Part shown: piece by piece, positions 26,601 to 39,937 of the stretch
How the letters are laid out: each line of letters starts with the position of its first letter
Position numbering within the stretch: the first letter of the stretch is position 1
From: Schistocerca nitens
Taxonomy: Eukaryota; Arthropoda; Insecta; Orthoptera; Acrididae
Direction of reading: 5' to 3'
Assembly (NCBI RefSeq): GCF_023898315.1
Contig: NC_064618.1
Coordinates: forward strand, 247,045,076-247,109,075
Length of the DNA: 64,000 bases
Translations under genes and position numbers: made by a program
Notes under the pieces: model-generated
What the model saw: the letters and a program-made list of their open reading frames with translations, nothing else
What the model was told of the DNA's origin: nothing
The model's database searches: none

Positions 26601-29600
26601 TCTGAGTTTAGGATTTCATTACTGTTTACATCTGGTTTCAGCCAACTTTTTGTCCCTAGTACTATATAGGCGTTGTGACCGTTTATTAATGAGAACAGTT
26701 CTGGGACCTTTCTATAGACGCTCCTGCAGTTCACTATTGTTGTTGTTGTTGTGGTCTTCAGTCCTGAGACTGGTTTGATGCAGCTCTCCATGCTACTCTA
26801 TCCTGTGCAAGCTTCTTCATCTCCCAGTACCTACTGCAACCTACATCCTTCTGAATCTGCTTAGTGTATTCATCTCTTGGTCTCCCTCTACGATTTTTAC
26901 CCTCCATGCTGGCCTCCAATGCTAAATTTGTGATCCCTTGATGCCTCAAAACATGTCCTACCAACCGATCCCTTCTTCTAGTCAAGTTGTGCCACAAACT
27001 TCTCTTCTCCCCAATCCTATTCAATACCTCCTTATTAGTTACGTGATCTACCCACCTTATCTTCAGCATTCTTCTGTAGCACCACATTTCGAAAGCTTCT
27101 ATTCTCTTCTTGTCCAAACGGGTTATCGTCCATGCTTCACTTCCATACATGGCTATACTCCATACATATACTTTCAGAAACGACTTCCTGACACTTAAAT
27201 CTATACTCGATGTTAACAAATTTCTCTTCTTCAGAAACGATTTCCTTGCCATTGCCAGTCTACATTTTATATCCTCTCTACTTCGACCATCATCAGTTAT
27301 TTTACTCCCTAAATAGCAAAACTCCTTTACTACTTTAAGTGTCTCATTTCCTAATCTAATCCCCTCAGCATCACCCGATTTAATTTGACTACATTCCATT
27401 ATCCTCGTTTTGCTTTTGTTGATGTTCATCTTATATCCTCCTTTCAAGACACTGTCCATTCCGTTCAACTGCTCTTCCAAGTCCTTTGCTGTCTCTGACA
27501 GAATTACAATGTCATCGGCAAACCTCAAAGTTTTTATTTCTTCTCCATGGATTTTAATACCTACTCCGAATTTTTCTTTTGTTTCCTTTACTGCTTGCTC
27601 AATATACAGATTGAATAACATCGGGGAGAGGCTACAACCCTGTCTCACTCCTTTCCCAACCACTGCTTCCCTTTCATGCCCCTCGACTCTTATAACTGCC
27701 ATCTGGTTTCTGTACAAATTGTAAATAGCCTTTCGCTCCCTGTATTTTACCCCTGCCACCTTCATAATTTGAAAGAGAGTATTCCAGTTAACGTTGTCAA
27801 AAGCTTTCTCTAAGTCTACAAATGCTAGAAACGTAGGTTTGCCTTTTCTTAATCTTTCTTCTAAGATAAGTCATAAGGTTAGTATTGCCTCACGTGTTCC
27901 AACATTTCTACGGAATCCAAACTGATCTTCCCCGAGGTCCGCTTCTACCAGTTTTTCCATTCGTCTGTAAAGAATTCGCGTTAGTATTTTGCAGCTGTGA
28001 CTTATTAAACTGATAGTTCGGTAATTTTCACATCTGTCAACACCTGCTTTCTTTGGGATTGGAATTATTATATTCTTCTTGAAGTCTGTGGGTATTTCGC
28101 CTGTCTCATACATCTTGCTCACCAGATGGTACAGTTTTGTCATGACTGGCTCTCCCAAGGCCATCAGTAGCTCTAATGGAATGTTGTCTACTCCCGGGGC
28201 CTTGTTTCGACTCAGGTCTTTCAGTGCTCTGTCAAACTCTTCACGCAGTATCTTATCACCCATTTCATCTTCATCTACAGCCTCTTCCATTTCCATAATA
28301 TTGTCCTCAAGTACATCGCCCTTGTATAAACCCTCTATATACTCCTTCCACCTTTCTGCCTTCCCTTCTTTGCTTAGAACTGGGTAGCCATCTGAGCTCT
28401 TGATATTCATACAAGTGGTTCTCTTCTCTCCAAAGGTCTCTTTAATTTTCCTGTAGGCAGTATCTATCTTACCCCTAGTGAGATAAGCCTCTACATTCTT
28501 ACATTTGTCCTCTAGCCATCCCTGCTTAGCCATTTTGCACTTTCTGTTGATCTCATTTTTGAGACGTTTGTATTCCATTTTGCCTGCTTCATTTACCGCA
28601 TTTTTATATTTTCTCCTTTCATCAATTAAATTCAATATTTCTTCTGTTACCCAAGGATTTCTATTAGCCCTCGTCTTTTTACCTACTTGATCCTCTGCTG
28701 CCTTCACTACTTCATCCCTCAGAGCTACCCATTCTTCTTGTACTGTATTTCTTTCCCCCATTCCTGTCAATTGTTCCCTTATGCTCTCCCTGAAACTCTC
28801 TACAACCTCTGGTTCTTTCAGTTTATCCAGGTCCCATCTCCTTAAATTCCCACCTTTTTGCAGTTTCTTCAGTTTCAATCTGCAGTTCATAACCAATAGA
28901 TTGTGGTCAGAATCCACATCTGCCCCTGGAAATGTCTTACAATTTAAAACCTGGTTCCTAAATCTCTGTCTTACCATTATATAATCTATCTGATACCTAT
29001 TAGTATCTCCAGGATTCTTCCAGGTATACAACCTTCTTTTATGATTCTTGAACCAAGTGTTAGCTATGATTAAGTTATGCTCTGTGCAAAATTCTACAAG
29101 GCGGCTTCCTCTTTCATTTCTTCCCCCCAATCCATATTCACCTACTGTGTTTCCTTCTCTCCCTTTTCCTACTGACGAATTCCAGTCACCGATGACTATT
29201 AAATTTTCGTCTCCCTTCACTACCTGAATAATTTCTTTTATCTCGTCATACATTTCATCAATTTCTTCATCATCTGCAGAGCTAGTTGGCATATAAACTT
29301 GTACTACTGTAGTAGGCATGGGCTTTGTGTCTATCTTGGCCACAATAATGCGTTCACTATGCTGTTTGTAGTAGCTAACCCGCACTCCTATTTTTTTATT
29401 CATTATTAAACCTACTCCTGCATTACCCCTATTTGATTTTGTATTTATAACCCTATAATCACCTGACCAAAAGTCTTGTTCCTCCTGCCACCGAACTTCA
29501 CTAATTCCCACTATATCTAACTTTAACCTATCCATTTCCCGTTTTAAATTTTCTAACCTACCTGCCCGATTAAGGGATCTGACATTCCACGCTCCGACCC

Positions 29601-32600
29601 GTAAAATGCCAGTTTTCTTTCTCCTGATAACGACGCCCTCTTGAGTAGTCCCCGCCCCGTGATCCGAATGGGGGACTATTTTACCTCCGGAATATTTTAC
29701 CCAAGAGGACGCCATCATCATTTAATCATACAGTAAAGCTGCATGTCCTCGGGAAAAAATTACGGCTGTAGTTTCCCCTTGCTTTCAGCCGTTCGCAGTA
29801 CCAGCACAGCAAGGCCGTTTTGGTTAATGTTACAAGGCCAGATCAGTCAATCATCCAGACTGTTGCCCCTGCAACTATTGAAAAGGCTGCTGCCCCTCTT
29901 CAGGAACCACATGTTTGTCTGGCCTCTCAACAAATACCCCTCCGTTGTGGTGGCACCTACGGTACGGCCATCTGTATCGCTGAGGCACGCAAGCCTCCCC
30001 ACCAACGGCAAGGTCCATGGTTCATGGGGGAAGAGTTTACTATTAGCACATTAATATTGTTATTCCCTGTTGCATTTGGCCTACTCCTACCTTGCCGCGT
30101 CTCAGGAGGCGTCTTGTCGGGCCTAGGGAGGGAATTCTCTAACCTAAAAAACCCCCATGTGCACTCCACACGTACTCCGCTACCCTTGTAGCCGCTTCCG
30201 GCGTGTAGTGCACGCCTGACCTATTCAGGGGGACCCTACATTTCTCCACCCGATAGCGGAGGTCAAGAAATTTGCACCCCAGATCTCCGCATAATCGTCT
30301 GAGCCTCAGGTTTAAGCCTTCCACTCGGCTCCAAACCAGAGGACCGCGATCGGTTCTGGGAACGATACTACAAATAGTTAGCTATGATTCCACCCCGCGA
30401 GCGAGGCTTTCCGCCTTTACCAATTCTGCCAACCGCCTGTACGAACTGAGTATGACCTCTGAACCCAGACGGCAGGAGTCATTGGTGCTGACATGAGCAA
30501 CAATTTGCAGTCGGGTGCACCCAGTGCTCTCTATCGCCGCCGGTAGGGCCTCCTCCACATTTCGGATGAGACCACCCGGCAAGCAGACAGTGAACACTGG
30601 CCTTCTTCCCCGACCTTTCCGCTATTTCCCTAAGGGGCTCCATCACCCGCCTAACGTTGGAGCTACCAATAACTAATAAACCCCTCCCCCCGTGTTCCTG
30701 CTCGGACCTCGCTGAAGGAGCAGCCACATGTCCACTCACAGGCAGAGCGGGCGATGCCACACGGCCAGCCTCCACATTTACGCTCCGCCTCGTGCGCCGT
30801 GAACGCCGCTGAACCCGCTGAACCCGCCACTCCCCTTGGGGAAAGGGTGGCCCAACCGCGCCCGGTACCCGCGAAGATGTCTCGACAGCAGGGACAGTGG
30901 GTGAAGCATGTAACACCTGGGGTGTACCTTGCGACGCACCAGACTCCCCACTGCCGCTTCACTCCGAGGCAGCAGCCTGAAGACGGCTGACCGCGGCCAT
31001 CAACGCGTTCTGCTGTTCGCGAACAGTGGCCAGCTCCTCCTGTGTCCGTACACAGCAGTCACACATCCTATCCATCCTAAGGAATCTATTTACTGAAGAG
31101 AGTTAATCAACTTTTAACTAGACTGCTAATTCACTAAAGGCGGCTGATTATTGACTAAACTGTGATTGCTAGCCACTTCTTGTAGAAAGCAATGAAAATA
31201 GCACTACCTGTCTCTGGACTGTATTGAAAACAAACACCAGCACTACTGGCACTATGGCTGACTAAAGGGACTCTCTCTGACTGTATTCAAAACAAACATG
31301 AAATCTGTGGAACACTATTAATAGCACTCGACAATTAAAGCTTCCTAAAAGCAAAAACACACGGAAGAAGAAGTGACAAGTAAGAAAAATACAGTTAATA
31401 CTCAAATTAAGGTAGCTTGCTGCACAGCAGACGTGAAGCAGACGGCGGCCGTTTTCAAGAAGGGACATTGAACAGATGTGCAGAACTATAGACCTATATC
31501 TCTAACGTCGATCAGTTGTAGAATTTTGGAACACGTATTATGTTAGAGTATAATGACTTTTCTGGAGACTAGAAATCTACTCTGTAGGAATCAGCATGGG
31601 TTTCGAAAAAGACAGTCGTGCGAAACCCAGCTCGTGCTATTCGTCCACGAGACTCAGAGGGCCATTGACGCGGGTTCACAGGTAGATGCTGTGTTTCTTG
31701 ACTTCCGCAAGGCGTTCGATACAGTTCCCCACAGTCGTTTAATGAACAAAGTAAGAGCATATGGACTATCAGACCAATTGTGTTATTGGATTGAAGAGTT
31801 CCTAGATAACAGTATGCAGCATGTCATTCTCAATGGAGAGAAGTCTTCCGAAGTAAGAGTGATTTCAGGTGTGCCGCAGGGTAGTGTCATAGGACCGTTG
31901 CTATTCACAATATACATAAATGACCTTGTGGATGACATTGGAAGTTCACTGAGGCTCTTTGCAGATGATGCTGTGGTGTATCGAGAGGTTGTAACAATGG
32001 AAAATTGTACTGAAATGCAGGAGGATCTGCAGTGAATTGACGCATGGTGCAGGGAATTGCAATTGAATCTCAATGTAGACAAGGGTAATGTGCTGCGAAT
32101 ACATAGAAAGATAGATACCTTATCATTTAGCTACAAAATAGCAGGTCAGCAACTGGAAGCAGTTAATTCCATAAATTATCTGAGAGTACGCATTAGGAGT
32201 GATTTAAAATGGAATGATCATAAACAGTTGATCGTCGGTAAAGCAGATGCCAGACTGAGATTCATTGGAAGAATCCTAAGGAAATGCAATCCGAAAACAA
32301 AGGAAGTAGGTTACAGTACGCTTGTTCGCCCACTGCTTGAATACTGCTCAGCAGTGTGGGATCCGTACCAGATAGGGTTGATAGAAGAGATAGAGAAGAT
32401 CCAACGGAGAGCAGCGCTCTTCGTTACAGGATCATTTAGTAATCGCGAAAGCATTACGGAGATGATAGATAAACTCCAGTGGAAGACTCTGCGGGAGAGA
32501 CGCTCAGTAGCTCAGTACGGGCTTTTGTTAAAGTTTCGAGAACATACCTTCACCGAAGAGTCAAGCAGTATATTGCTCCCTCCTACGTATATCTCGCGAA

Positions 32601-35600
32601 GAGACCGTGAGGATAAAATCAGAGAGATTAGAGCCCACTCAGAAGCATAGCGACAATCCTTCTTTCCACGAACGATACGAGACTGGAATAGAAGGGAGAA
32701 CCGATAGACGTACCCAGGGTACCCTCCGCCACACACCGTCAGGTGGCTTGCGGAGTATGGATGTAGATGTAGATGTAGATTCAACTATTTGGGCGAGGGC
32801 ACTTTTTCGGGGTATGTCATCTTCCATTGTCTCCTGTCTTCTTTTGCCCCCATGACAGTATTTGATTTCTCTGCGCCCACTATCCAGCACAGTAGCCAGT
32901 CCGTTGTGGTGTGGCCATCATGTACCCATTTGGTGGTAGCCCCCTGACAGCGCAGGGATCACACTGCTGATGCCTGAGCTGTACACTTCAATGTATGTCA
33001 AGGAGTAGATGCCTGTCTTCTTGGGACATCAGGACTCCTGGCAATGGCCATCATGCCAGTTGGCCTTTGCTGTGGCTGGTTGGCATCTGTGGGGAGAGCC
33101 CCTGATCGGAGTGGGTGGCATCAGGGCGGATGACCCACAATGAAGCGGACTAAGTCATCTCTTTCTGGTGACCTTATGGTGCCAGCAGTCTCTAAGAAGG
33201 GCAAGATCAAATTCAATGCTGACAGGTATGACCCTAAATTGTTTCCCTCCCTCGCTACACCATGGAAGTAATGTCGGGCTACAGCACAGAGAGCCATATT
33301 AGCCTCGGTATTTAGTCTCTAGCAGAATGGACAGGGACTCCTTTCTATCTATGAAGCCTCAATTTTTTGTTGAACATATTGAGGATAAGTTTCGGGAAGT
33401 GACAGCACTGTCCAACATGAGAAGTGGTGCAGTCTTGATTCAGACAGCATCCCCAGCCCAGTCCTGGGCGTTACTCACCTGTGACCGGCTAGGTGATATT
33501 CCTGTTTCCGTCACTCCCCATAATAGCCTCAATATGGTCCAGGGGATTATTTTCCATCACAACCTCTTGCAGTCTGGCAACGAGCTCCATGCCAATCTAG
33601 AACGGCGGGGTGTTCATTTCATCCAGCACATTTACAGGGGACCCTAAGACAACAGGATTGTTACTGGTGCCTTCATCTTGGCCTTTGAGGGTCATTCATT
33701 ACCTGAAAAGGTCAAGGTGATGGTTTACCGCTGTTACGTTAAACACGTACCTACTTTGGGAGCAATCCCCCCCCAACAAATGTAGGGCTCATTGGTCCCC
33801 TCGCCCAGCCAGAGAAGCAACAGCCTCCTCCAGCTCCTCTCATGCGGAAGGGGTCCCTTGGGACCCTCTCTCACAAGGTCTCCACTGCAGACACTCGCTA
33901 GTGGCTAAAGGAGCCAAGAGCTGCTGGATGAAGAGCTTCACGGTCTTCGTCCGTGCCTGAAGCTACTTCAGAGAAGTCCTCCCAGCAAGTCCCTAAAGAG
34001 AAGTGAGAGGGCAAGCAAACAAAGAAGTCTGCTAAGAAAAAGAATCCTCTGGTGGCCCCAACACCACCACTCCCTACCAATTATGCACTTGCGGATGTGG
34101 TGGAAATCTCGGCATCCCCTGAGGACCTGGATCTCACTGGTGTCTCATCCACCATCGAAATGGCTACAAATACTCACTCGGTGGCAGCAGGTGACCCTGA
34201 GACATAACCTGCCTCCTTGCATGCTTCATGTCTTCCCAGCCTCATGATAATGTCATCCTCCAGTGGAATTGTGGCGGTTTTTTCCACCACCTGGCTGAGC
34301 TACAGCAACTCTTAAGCTCTACACCTGCTTTCTGCATTGCCCTCCAGGAAACCTGGTTCCCGGAAATGCAGACCCCTGCCCTCCACGGCTATACAGGATA
34401 TTACAAGAACCGCAATGACTATAATAGTGTCAGGTGGAGTTTGTGTCTATGTCCTGATCTCAGTATGCAGTGAACTGTGCCCCTTCAAACCCCTCTTGAA
34501 GCTATGGCTGTTAGGATAAGGATGACGCAGGAAATAATTGTCTTCCTGCAGATGGTGCAGTACCCCTGAACGCATTGGCTGCACTGATTCAAAACTCCCT
34601 AAACCTTTCCTGCTTTTGGGAGATGTTAATGCCCATAACCCTTTGTGGGGTGGCGCTGCGCTTACCGGCCAAAGTAGACAGGTCGAAACTTTCGTGTCTC
34701 AACTCGACCTATGCCTCTTAAATACTGGGGCCCCCACTCATTTCAGTGTGACTCAATGGCACTTACTCGGCCATTGATTTATCCCATCTGTCCACTGGAG
34801 AGCCTACGATGACTTGGGTGGTGGTAGTGACCACATTCCCATCTTCCTGTCACTCCCCCAGCCCCATTCCCCTGGACGTCTACCGAGATGGGCTAAACAA
34901 GGCAGACTGGGAAGCTTTCCCCTCTGCTGTCACCACTGAATCTCCCCCCCCCCCACATTGATGTGATAGTTGAGCAGGTCACTAGAAAGATCGTTTCTGT
35001 GGTGGAAAACACGATTCCTTGTCCTTTAGGGTGGCCCCTGCGAAAGTTAATACCTTGATGGTCACCGGAAATCGCTGAGGCCATTAAAGAGCGTCAGCGA
35101 GCTCTACTGTGAGCGGCACCCTACCCTAGAGCACCTAATAGCTTTTAAACAGCTCTGTGCCCGCGTTCGCCAGCTTGTAAAAAGACGGAAATAGGCCTGT
35201 TGAGAGAGGTACGTCTTGATCATTGGGTGCCATACATCACCTTCCCAAGTCTGGACGAAGATCAGATGTGTTAGTGGGTACCAGACCCCGACAGGTATTC
35301 CCAGTGTTAATGTCAATGGCGTTATTTCTACCGACGCAAACGCAATTGCCCAACACTTTGCTGAGCATTATGGACGAACCTCCACATCAGAGAATTATCC
35401 CCAGCATTTTGCACCCTCAAACAGCGGATGGAAATGAAAGCCCTCTCGTTCACTGAACCCTATAGTGCTCCATTTACAGAGTGAGAGCTCCTCAGCGTCC
35501 TTGTACATTGCCCTGACACAGCTCCTGGGCCAGATCGTATCCACAGTCAGATGATTAAACATCTCTCGTCTGACTACAAGCGACATCTCCTTGTCATCTT

Positions 35601-38600
35601 CAACTGGATCTGATCCGATGGCATCTTTCCATTGCAATGGTGGGAGAGCACCATCATTCCAGTGCTCAAACCTTGTGTTGGGTCCTGGAGTCAGGTAGCC
35701 TGCTGGCTCCATGCCAGGGCAGCTTCTGCAGCGTTGCTCTACCATTGATGATCTAATTTCCCTTTAGTCTACCATCCGAACAGCCTTTTCCAGATGCCAA
35801 CACTTGGTTGCCATCTTTTTTGATTTACGAAAAGCTTAAGACATGACCTGGCAATATCACATCCTTGCCACATTATATGAGTGGGGTCTCTGGGGCCTGC
35901 TCCTGATTTTTATCCAAAATTTCCTACCACTCCATACTTTCTGTATCCGAGTTGGTGCCTCCCATAGTTCCCCCCATATCCAGGAGAATGGGGTCCCGCA
36001 GGGCTCTGTAATGAGTGCATCTCTTTATTTTTAGTGGCCATTAACGGTCTAGCAGTCATGGGCTCTAGTCCACAGCTTCCAGTTTTCAGCCATGAAGTCG
36101 TGAACTTCTGTTGGTGTCGTACCATTCATCCGGTACCAGAACTTTACCTTAATGATGATCCACTCACTGTAGTGGAGACATATCGATTCTTAAGACTGGT
36201 TTTCGATGTCCAGTTGATGTGGCTTTCTCATCTTCGTTAGCTGAAGTGGAAGTGCTGGCAGCACCTCAATGACCTCCGCTGCCTGAGCAACACTAAGTGG
36301 GATGCAGAGCGCTCTACGCCGCTGCAGCTCTACAGAGCCCTTGTTCAGTCCCACCTTCACTATGGGAGTCTGGTTTATGATTCAGCGGTGCCCTCAGCGT
36401 TGCGTTTACGGGACCCAGTGCACCACTGTGGCGTTTGACTGGCAACAGGAGCTTTTAGGAAGAGTCCGGTGAGCAGCGTCGTGGTGGAGGTCAGAGTCCC
36501 TCCACTGAAGATTAGGTGTGCACAACTGCTTGCCAGTTATGATGCACATATTCATAGTTTTCTTGAGCATCCGAATTACTGTCTCCTTCCCATCCACAGC
36601 GGTTCATCTGCCGCATCGGAGGCCTTTTCCGCATCGGAGGCCTAGGCCAGGACTTAAGATTGCGTTTCGTGTCCAATCTCTTCTGTCTGAAGTGGAGTCC
36701 TTGCCTTTACCACCTGTACTCGAGCTGCTGTCACTTCCTCTCGATTCTTGACATGTACCGAGGCCACAAAGGGGTTTACACCAATGGCGCGATGGCTGAT
36801 AGTCATGTTGGCTTCGCATATGTTCATGGAGGACATATTTAACAGCACTCCTTGCCAAATGGCTGCAGTGTTTTCACTGCAGAGCTGGCGGCCATTTCTT
36901 GTGATCTTGAGTGCATCCGCTCATGCCCTGGTGAGTTGTTTCTTGTGTGTACTGACCCCTTGAGCAGCCTACAAGCTGTTGACCAGTGCTTCCCCCTGCC
37001 ATCCTTTGGTAGCGACCATCCTGGAGTCAGTCTATGCCCTGGAATGGTCCGGTCATTCAGTGGTGTTTGTGTGGACCCCAGGACATGTCGGAATCCCAGA
37101 CAACAAATTTGCTGACAGGCTGGCCGAACAGGCTACACGGAAACCACTTCTGGAGATCGGCAGCTCTGTAACTGAGCTGCGATCATTATTACACCGCAAA
37201 GTTTTTCAGCTTTGGGATACAGAATGGCATAATCTCAGTACGCACAACAAACTGCATGTCCTTAAGGAGACTACGAATGTGTGAAAGATCTCCATGCGGG
37301 CCTCTCACAGGGACTCTGTGGTTCTCTGCCAGCTCCACATTGTCCATACGTCGCTAACACATGGCTACCTCCTCCATTGCGAGGACCCACCTCGGTGTCA
37401 CTGTGGCTCACATATGACTGTTGTCCACATCCTCCTGGACTGCCCAGTTTTAGCCACTCTGCAGTGGACTTTTATCCTTCCCAACACCCTACCTTTGGTG
37501 TTGGGCGAAAATGCCTCAACAGCAGATTTAGTTTTAAATTTTATTCGTGGGGGGGGGTTATCGTACCATCTAAGGTTGGGCATTTAGCTTTCTCTCTGAG
37601 GTCGCCACCCTCCCTCCATTTTAACTCTGTCGCACTTTCTTTTCATTTGTTTGTCTTGGTGATCGTCTTTCCCCTACATGTATTCATCTTGTCTTGTCTT
37701 TTTGATGGCTTTAATACCTTCTTCTCCTTTTCCTTGTAGAGTATGTTTTCTCCATTTTTTGTTTGTTCCATTCATTTTCTTTTTAGGTGTGGTGTTGGGT
37801 AGTTTTGTACCTTGAGTCTTGCTTGCATCAGGAAATAGGGATTGATGACCCTGTAGTTTGCTCTCTTTATACCCCAAACCAACCAACCAACCAATCTGAA
37901 TTTGTGCACCTTATTACTGATGTTTATAAGGTTTCAGCTGGAATTCGTGCACAGCTCAGTGATCAGATGCTACTGACACATTTGTCTCAAGTGCTAAACT
38001 GATCTCCCAAAGGCCACTGTTAACTCGTGTAGTTTATTTTCTGTTGAAATGTGGTTTTCCAGACCTTTTGTTTGTCTAATTTGTATCTGGTCTCTTGAGG
38101 TTTAGATACTGCTCTATAATTAGGAATGGGTAATCTGCAGAATATTAATATGAAAGTTAAGTTGACTTTCCACATATTACTCTGTTCTTACACAATTCAA
38201 CGTGATGACTTGTCGATCCTTCATGTATGCCATATTGAACAGAAATTGCGCAAGACAACTGGAGGGGGGGGGGGATGCAGAGAGGAGGAGGAGGAGGGCA
38301 AGGCACAACACCCACTGAAGCCAAGACCACACAACATATGCATATAACTGTAAAATTACAAGGCTGGGCAGCTTCTACTACGGGAGATGGAAATCAAAGT
38401 ACTACTGATGTACAAACTAAGGCAGAAAAAAGTATCCAAGCTTTCATAACTGCTAGTTTGTTTCTGTGTAAGGAAACAGGGATAACCTGGGGAAAATTGG
38501 AAAGGAGTGGTGGATCACTTAACCCCAAGATGAGAGGGACCACCTTGTGTCAACCCACAACAGGTGGGACGCTCTCAGCATGGGATTTGAGTGTCCTGTT

Positions 38601-39898
38601 GCTCCCTACTAACATTCCTCAACCTGTCCTCCTTTCTATCACTAAAGAAAGAAACTAATAATTCAAAAGCTAGGATAAGTTTCCTCGCTTCTGAATGTAT
38701 CTATTGGCAGTACAGCAACTACTGAATGTAAGTACTAGCTAGCCATTTTGTCTCTCTGTAATTTTATAGTGTTATTATTTTTTTCTTTGCTAAAAATCAA
38801 ATATATGATGACTGCTGAAAACAAATAGTTTACCAGCTTCATTCATTGCAGAATATAGAACACATCTCTTAATTCCAGTTCAGAGGATTCTATTAGAATT
38901 TCTTGTACACAGGCGATTGAGGATGTACCTTTATCTTTAAGGGTTATAAAACAGTTCTTGGAAATAAATGCTATAATGTTTGTGTTATAACAGAGAGATT
39001 TCATTTGCTCCTTCCGGTTAAATTTTTTTCAAACTGCTTTCATTAAATACTGAATGATATTCCCAGATAGGTTTTTTAAAGTGAGTTATATGGTGTCACC
39101 CAGGGAGCTCAGTATTTTATTCTGAGCCCTGACGTATGACTTCACAGAAGCCATGATAAGTGAGACCAAGCAAGAAATGCAGTTATTTCTGTTCACTGAC
39201 ACCACATGACAGTGCCTGGGTTTAGTTTGTCATTAACTGTTGATATTATTTTCTTAACTATGCAATTGCTTGTTCTTCTCTTAAGAGCTGTTTAACAATT
39301 ATTGTGATATGTTCAGGTAATTTTCATATTATCATTAAGACCTTTCTTAATGAAATGTGCCAACTTTTTATACCTCCAGAAGATAAGGCAGTCCATATGT
39401 TTTCATTTCATTGCTTTCTGTATGCAATAACTTTTTGAAAGAATATACACATTCATATTAACCTAAAAATTCCAATGCGTTGACGTAAGACTGTTTTAAC
39501 ATACAGGTGTCTAACTACATATAAAAGTCTGTCGTTTTAATATGGGCTGTCTAAAGATGCCTGTGAATAACATTTGGTGATAATATTTCTATGGCATTTT
39601 TATGCGTCCCATTGTGAATCATTTGAAGACAGCATTTCCTTGTAAAATTTCATAATAAAATCTCACAATAAACTGACAGAAGTGCCCTCATTACGAAGTG
39701 CTGTAATATTGTGGTTGATTGATAATATAAAATTTATAACAATGGAAATTCCTGGATGGAATAATACATAAAATAGAGGAAAGATAACCACTCACCTATA
39801 GTAGAATGACGGGTGGTGCATAGAATCACACAACAGAAAACTCACACTAGAATTCTAACCCTCACTCTTTCTCTAGCAAAAGTTCATGCATTCACACA

Positions 39899-39937
<39 letters not shown>

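Larger units (their letters stand above)
26739..30033 (-). mobile_element. RTE-clade LINE, copy 1, full length with target duplication
   Basis: This 3.3-kb element on the minus strand runs from a 5' UTR starting near 30033 to a 3' end of (CAA)n (26739-26750). It is flanked by an 11-bp duplication, AGTTCACTATT at 26728-26738 and AGTTTACTATT at 30034-30044, with one mismatch. Deleting the element and one copy of the duplication restores the CR1-like reading frame ..INVLIVNCRSVYRK... It therefore inserted into an existing CR1-like LINE. A second copy lies at 60695-63976 in the opposite orientation. Confidence 0.93.
32800..37890 (+). mobile_element. I-clade LINE with RNase H, decayed
   Basis: This 5-kb element holds a gag-like ORF1, ORF2 with endonuclease, RT and RNase H, a C-terminal zinc knuckle, and a 3' end of AACC repeats (37877-37893). 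Dozens of stops and frameshifts show age. The RT lacks its YxDD segment. The combination of endonuclease upstream and RNase H downstream of the RT places it in the I group of non-LTR retrotransposons. Confidence 0.85.
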
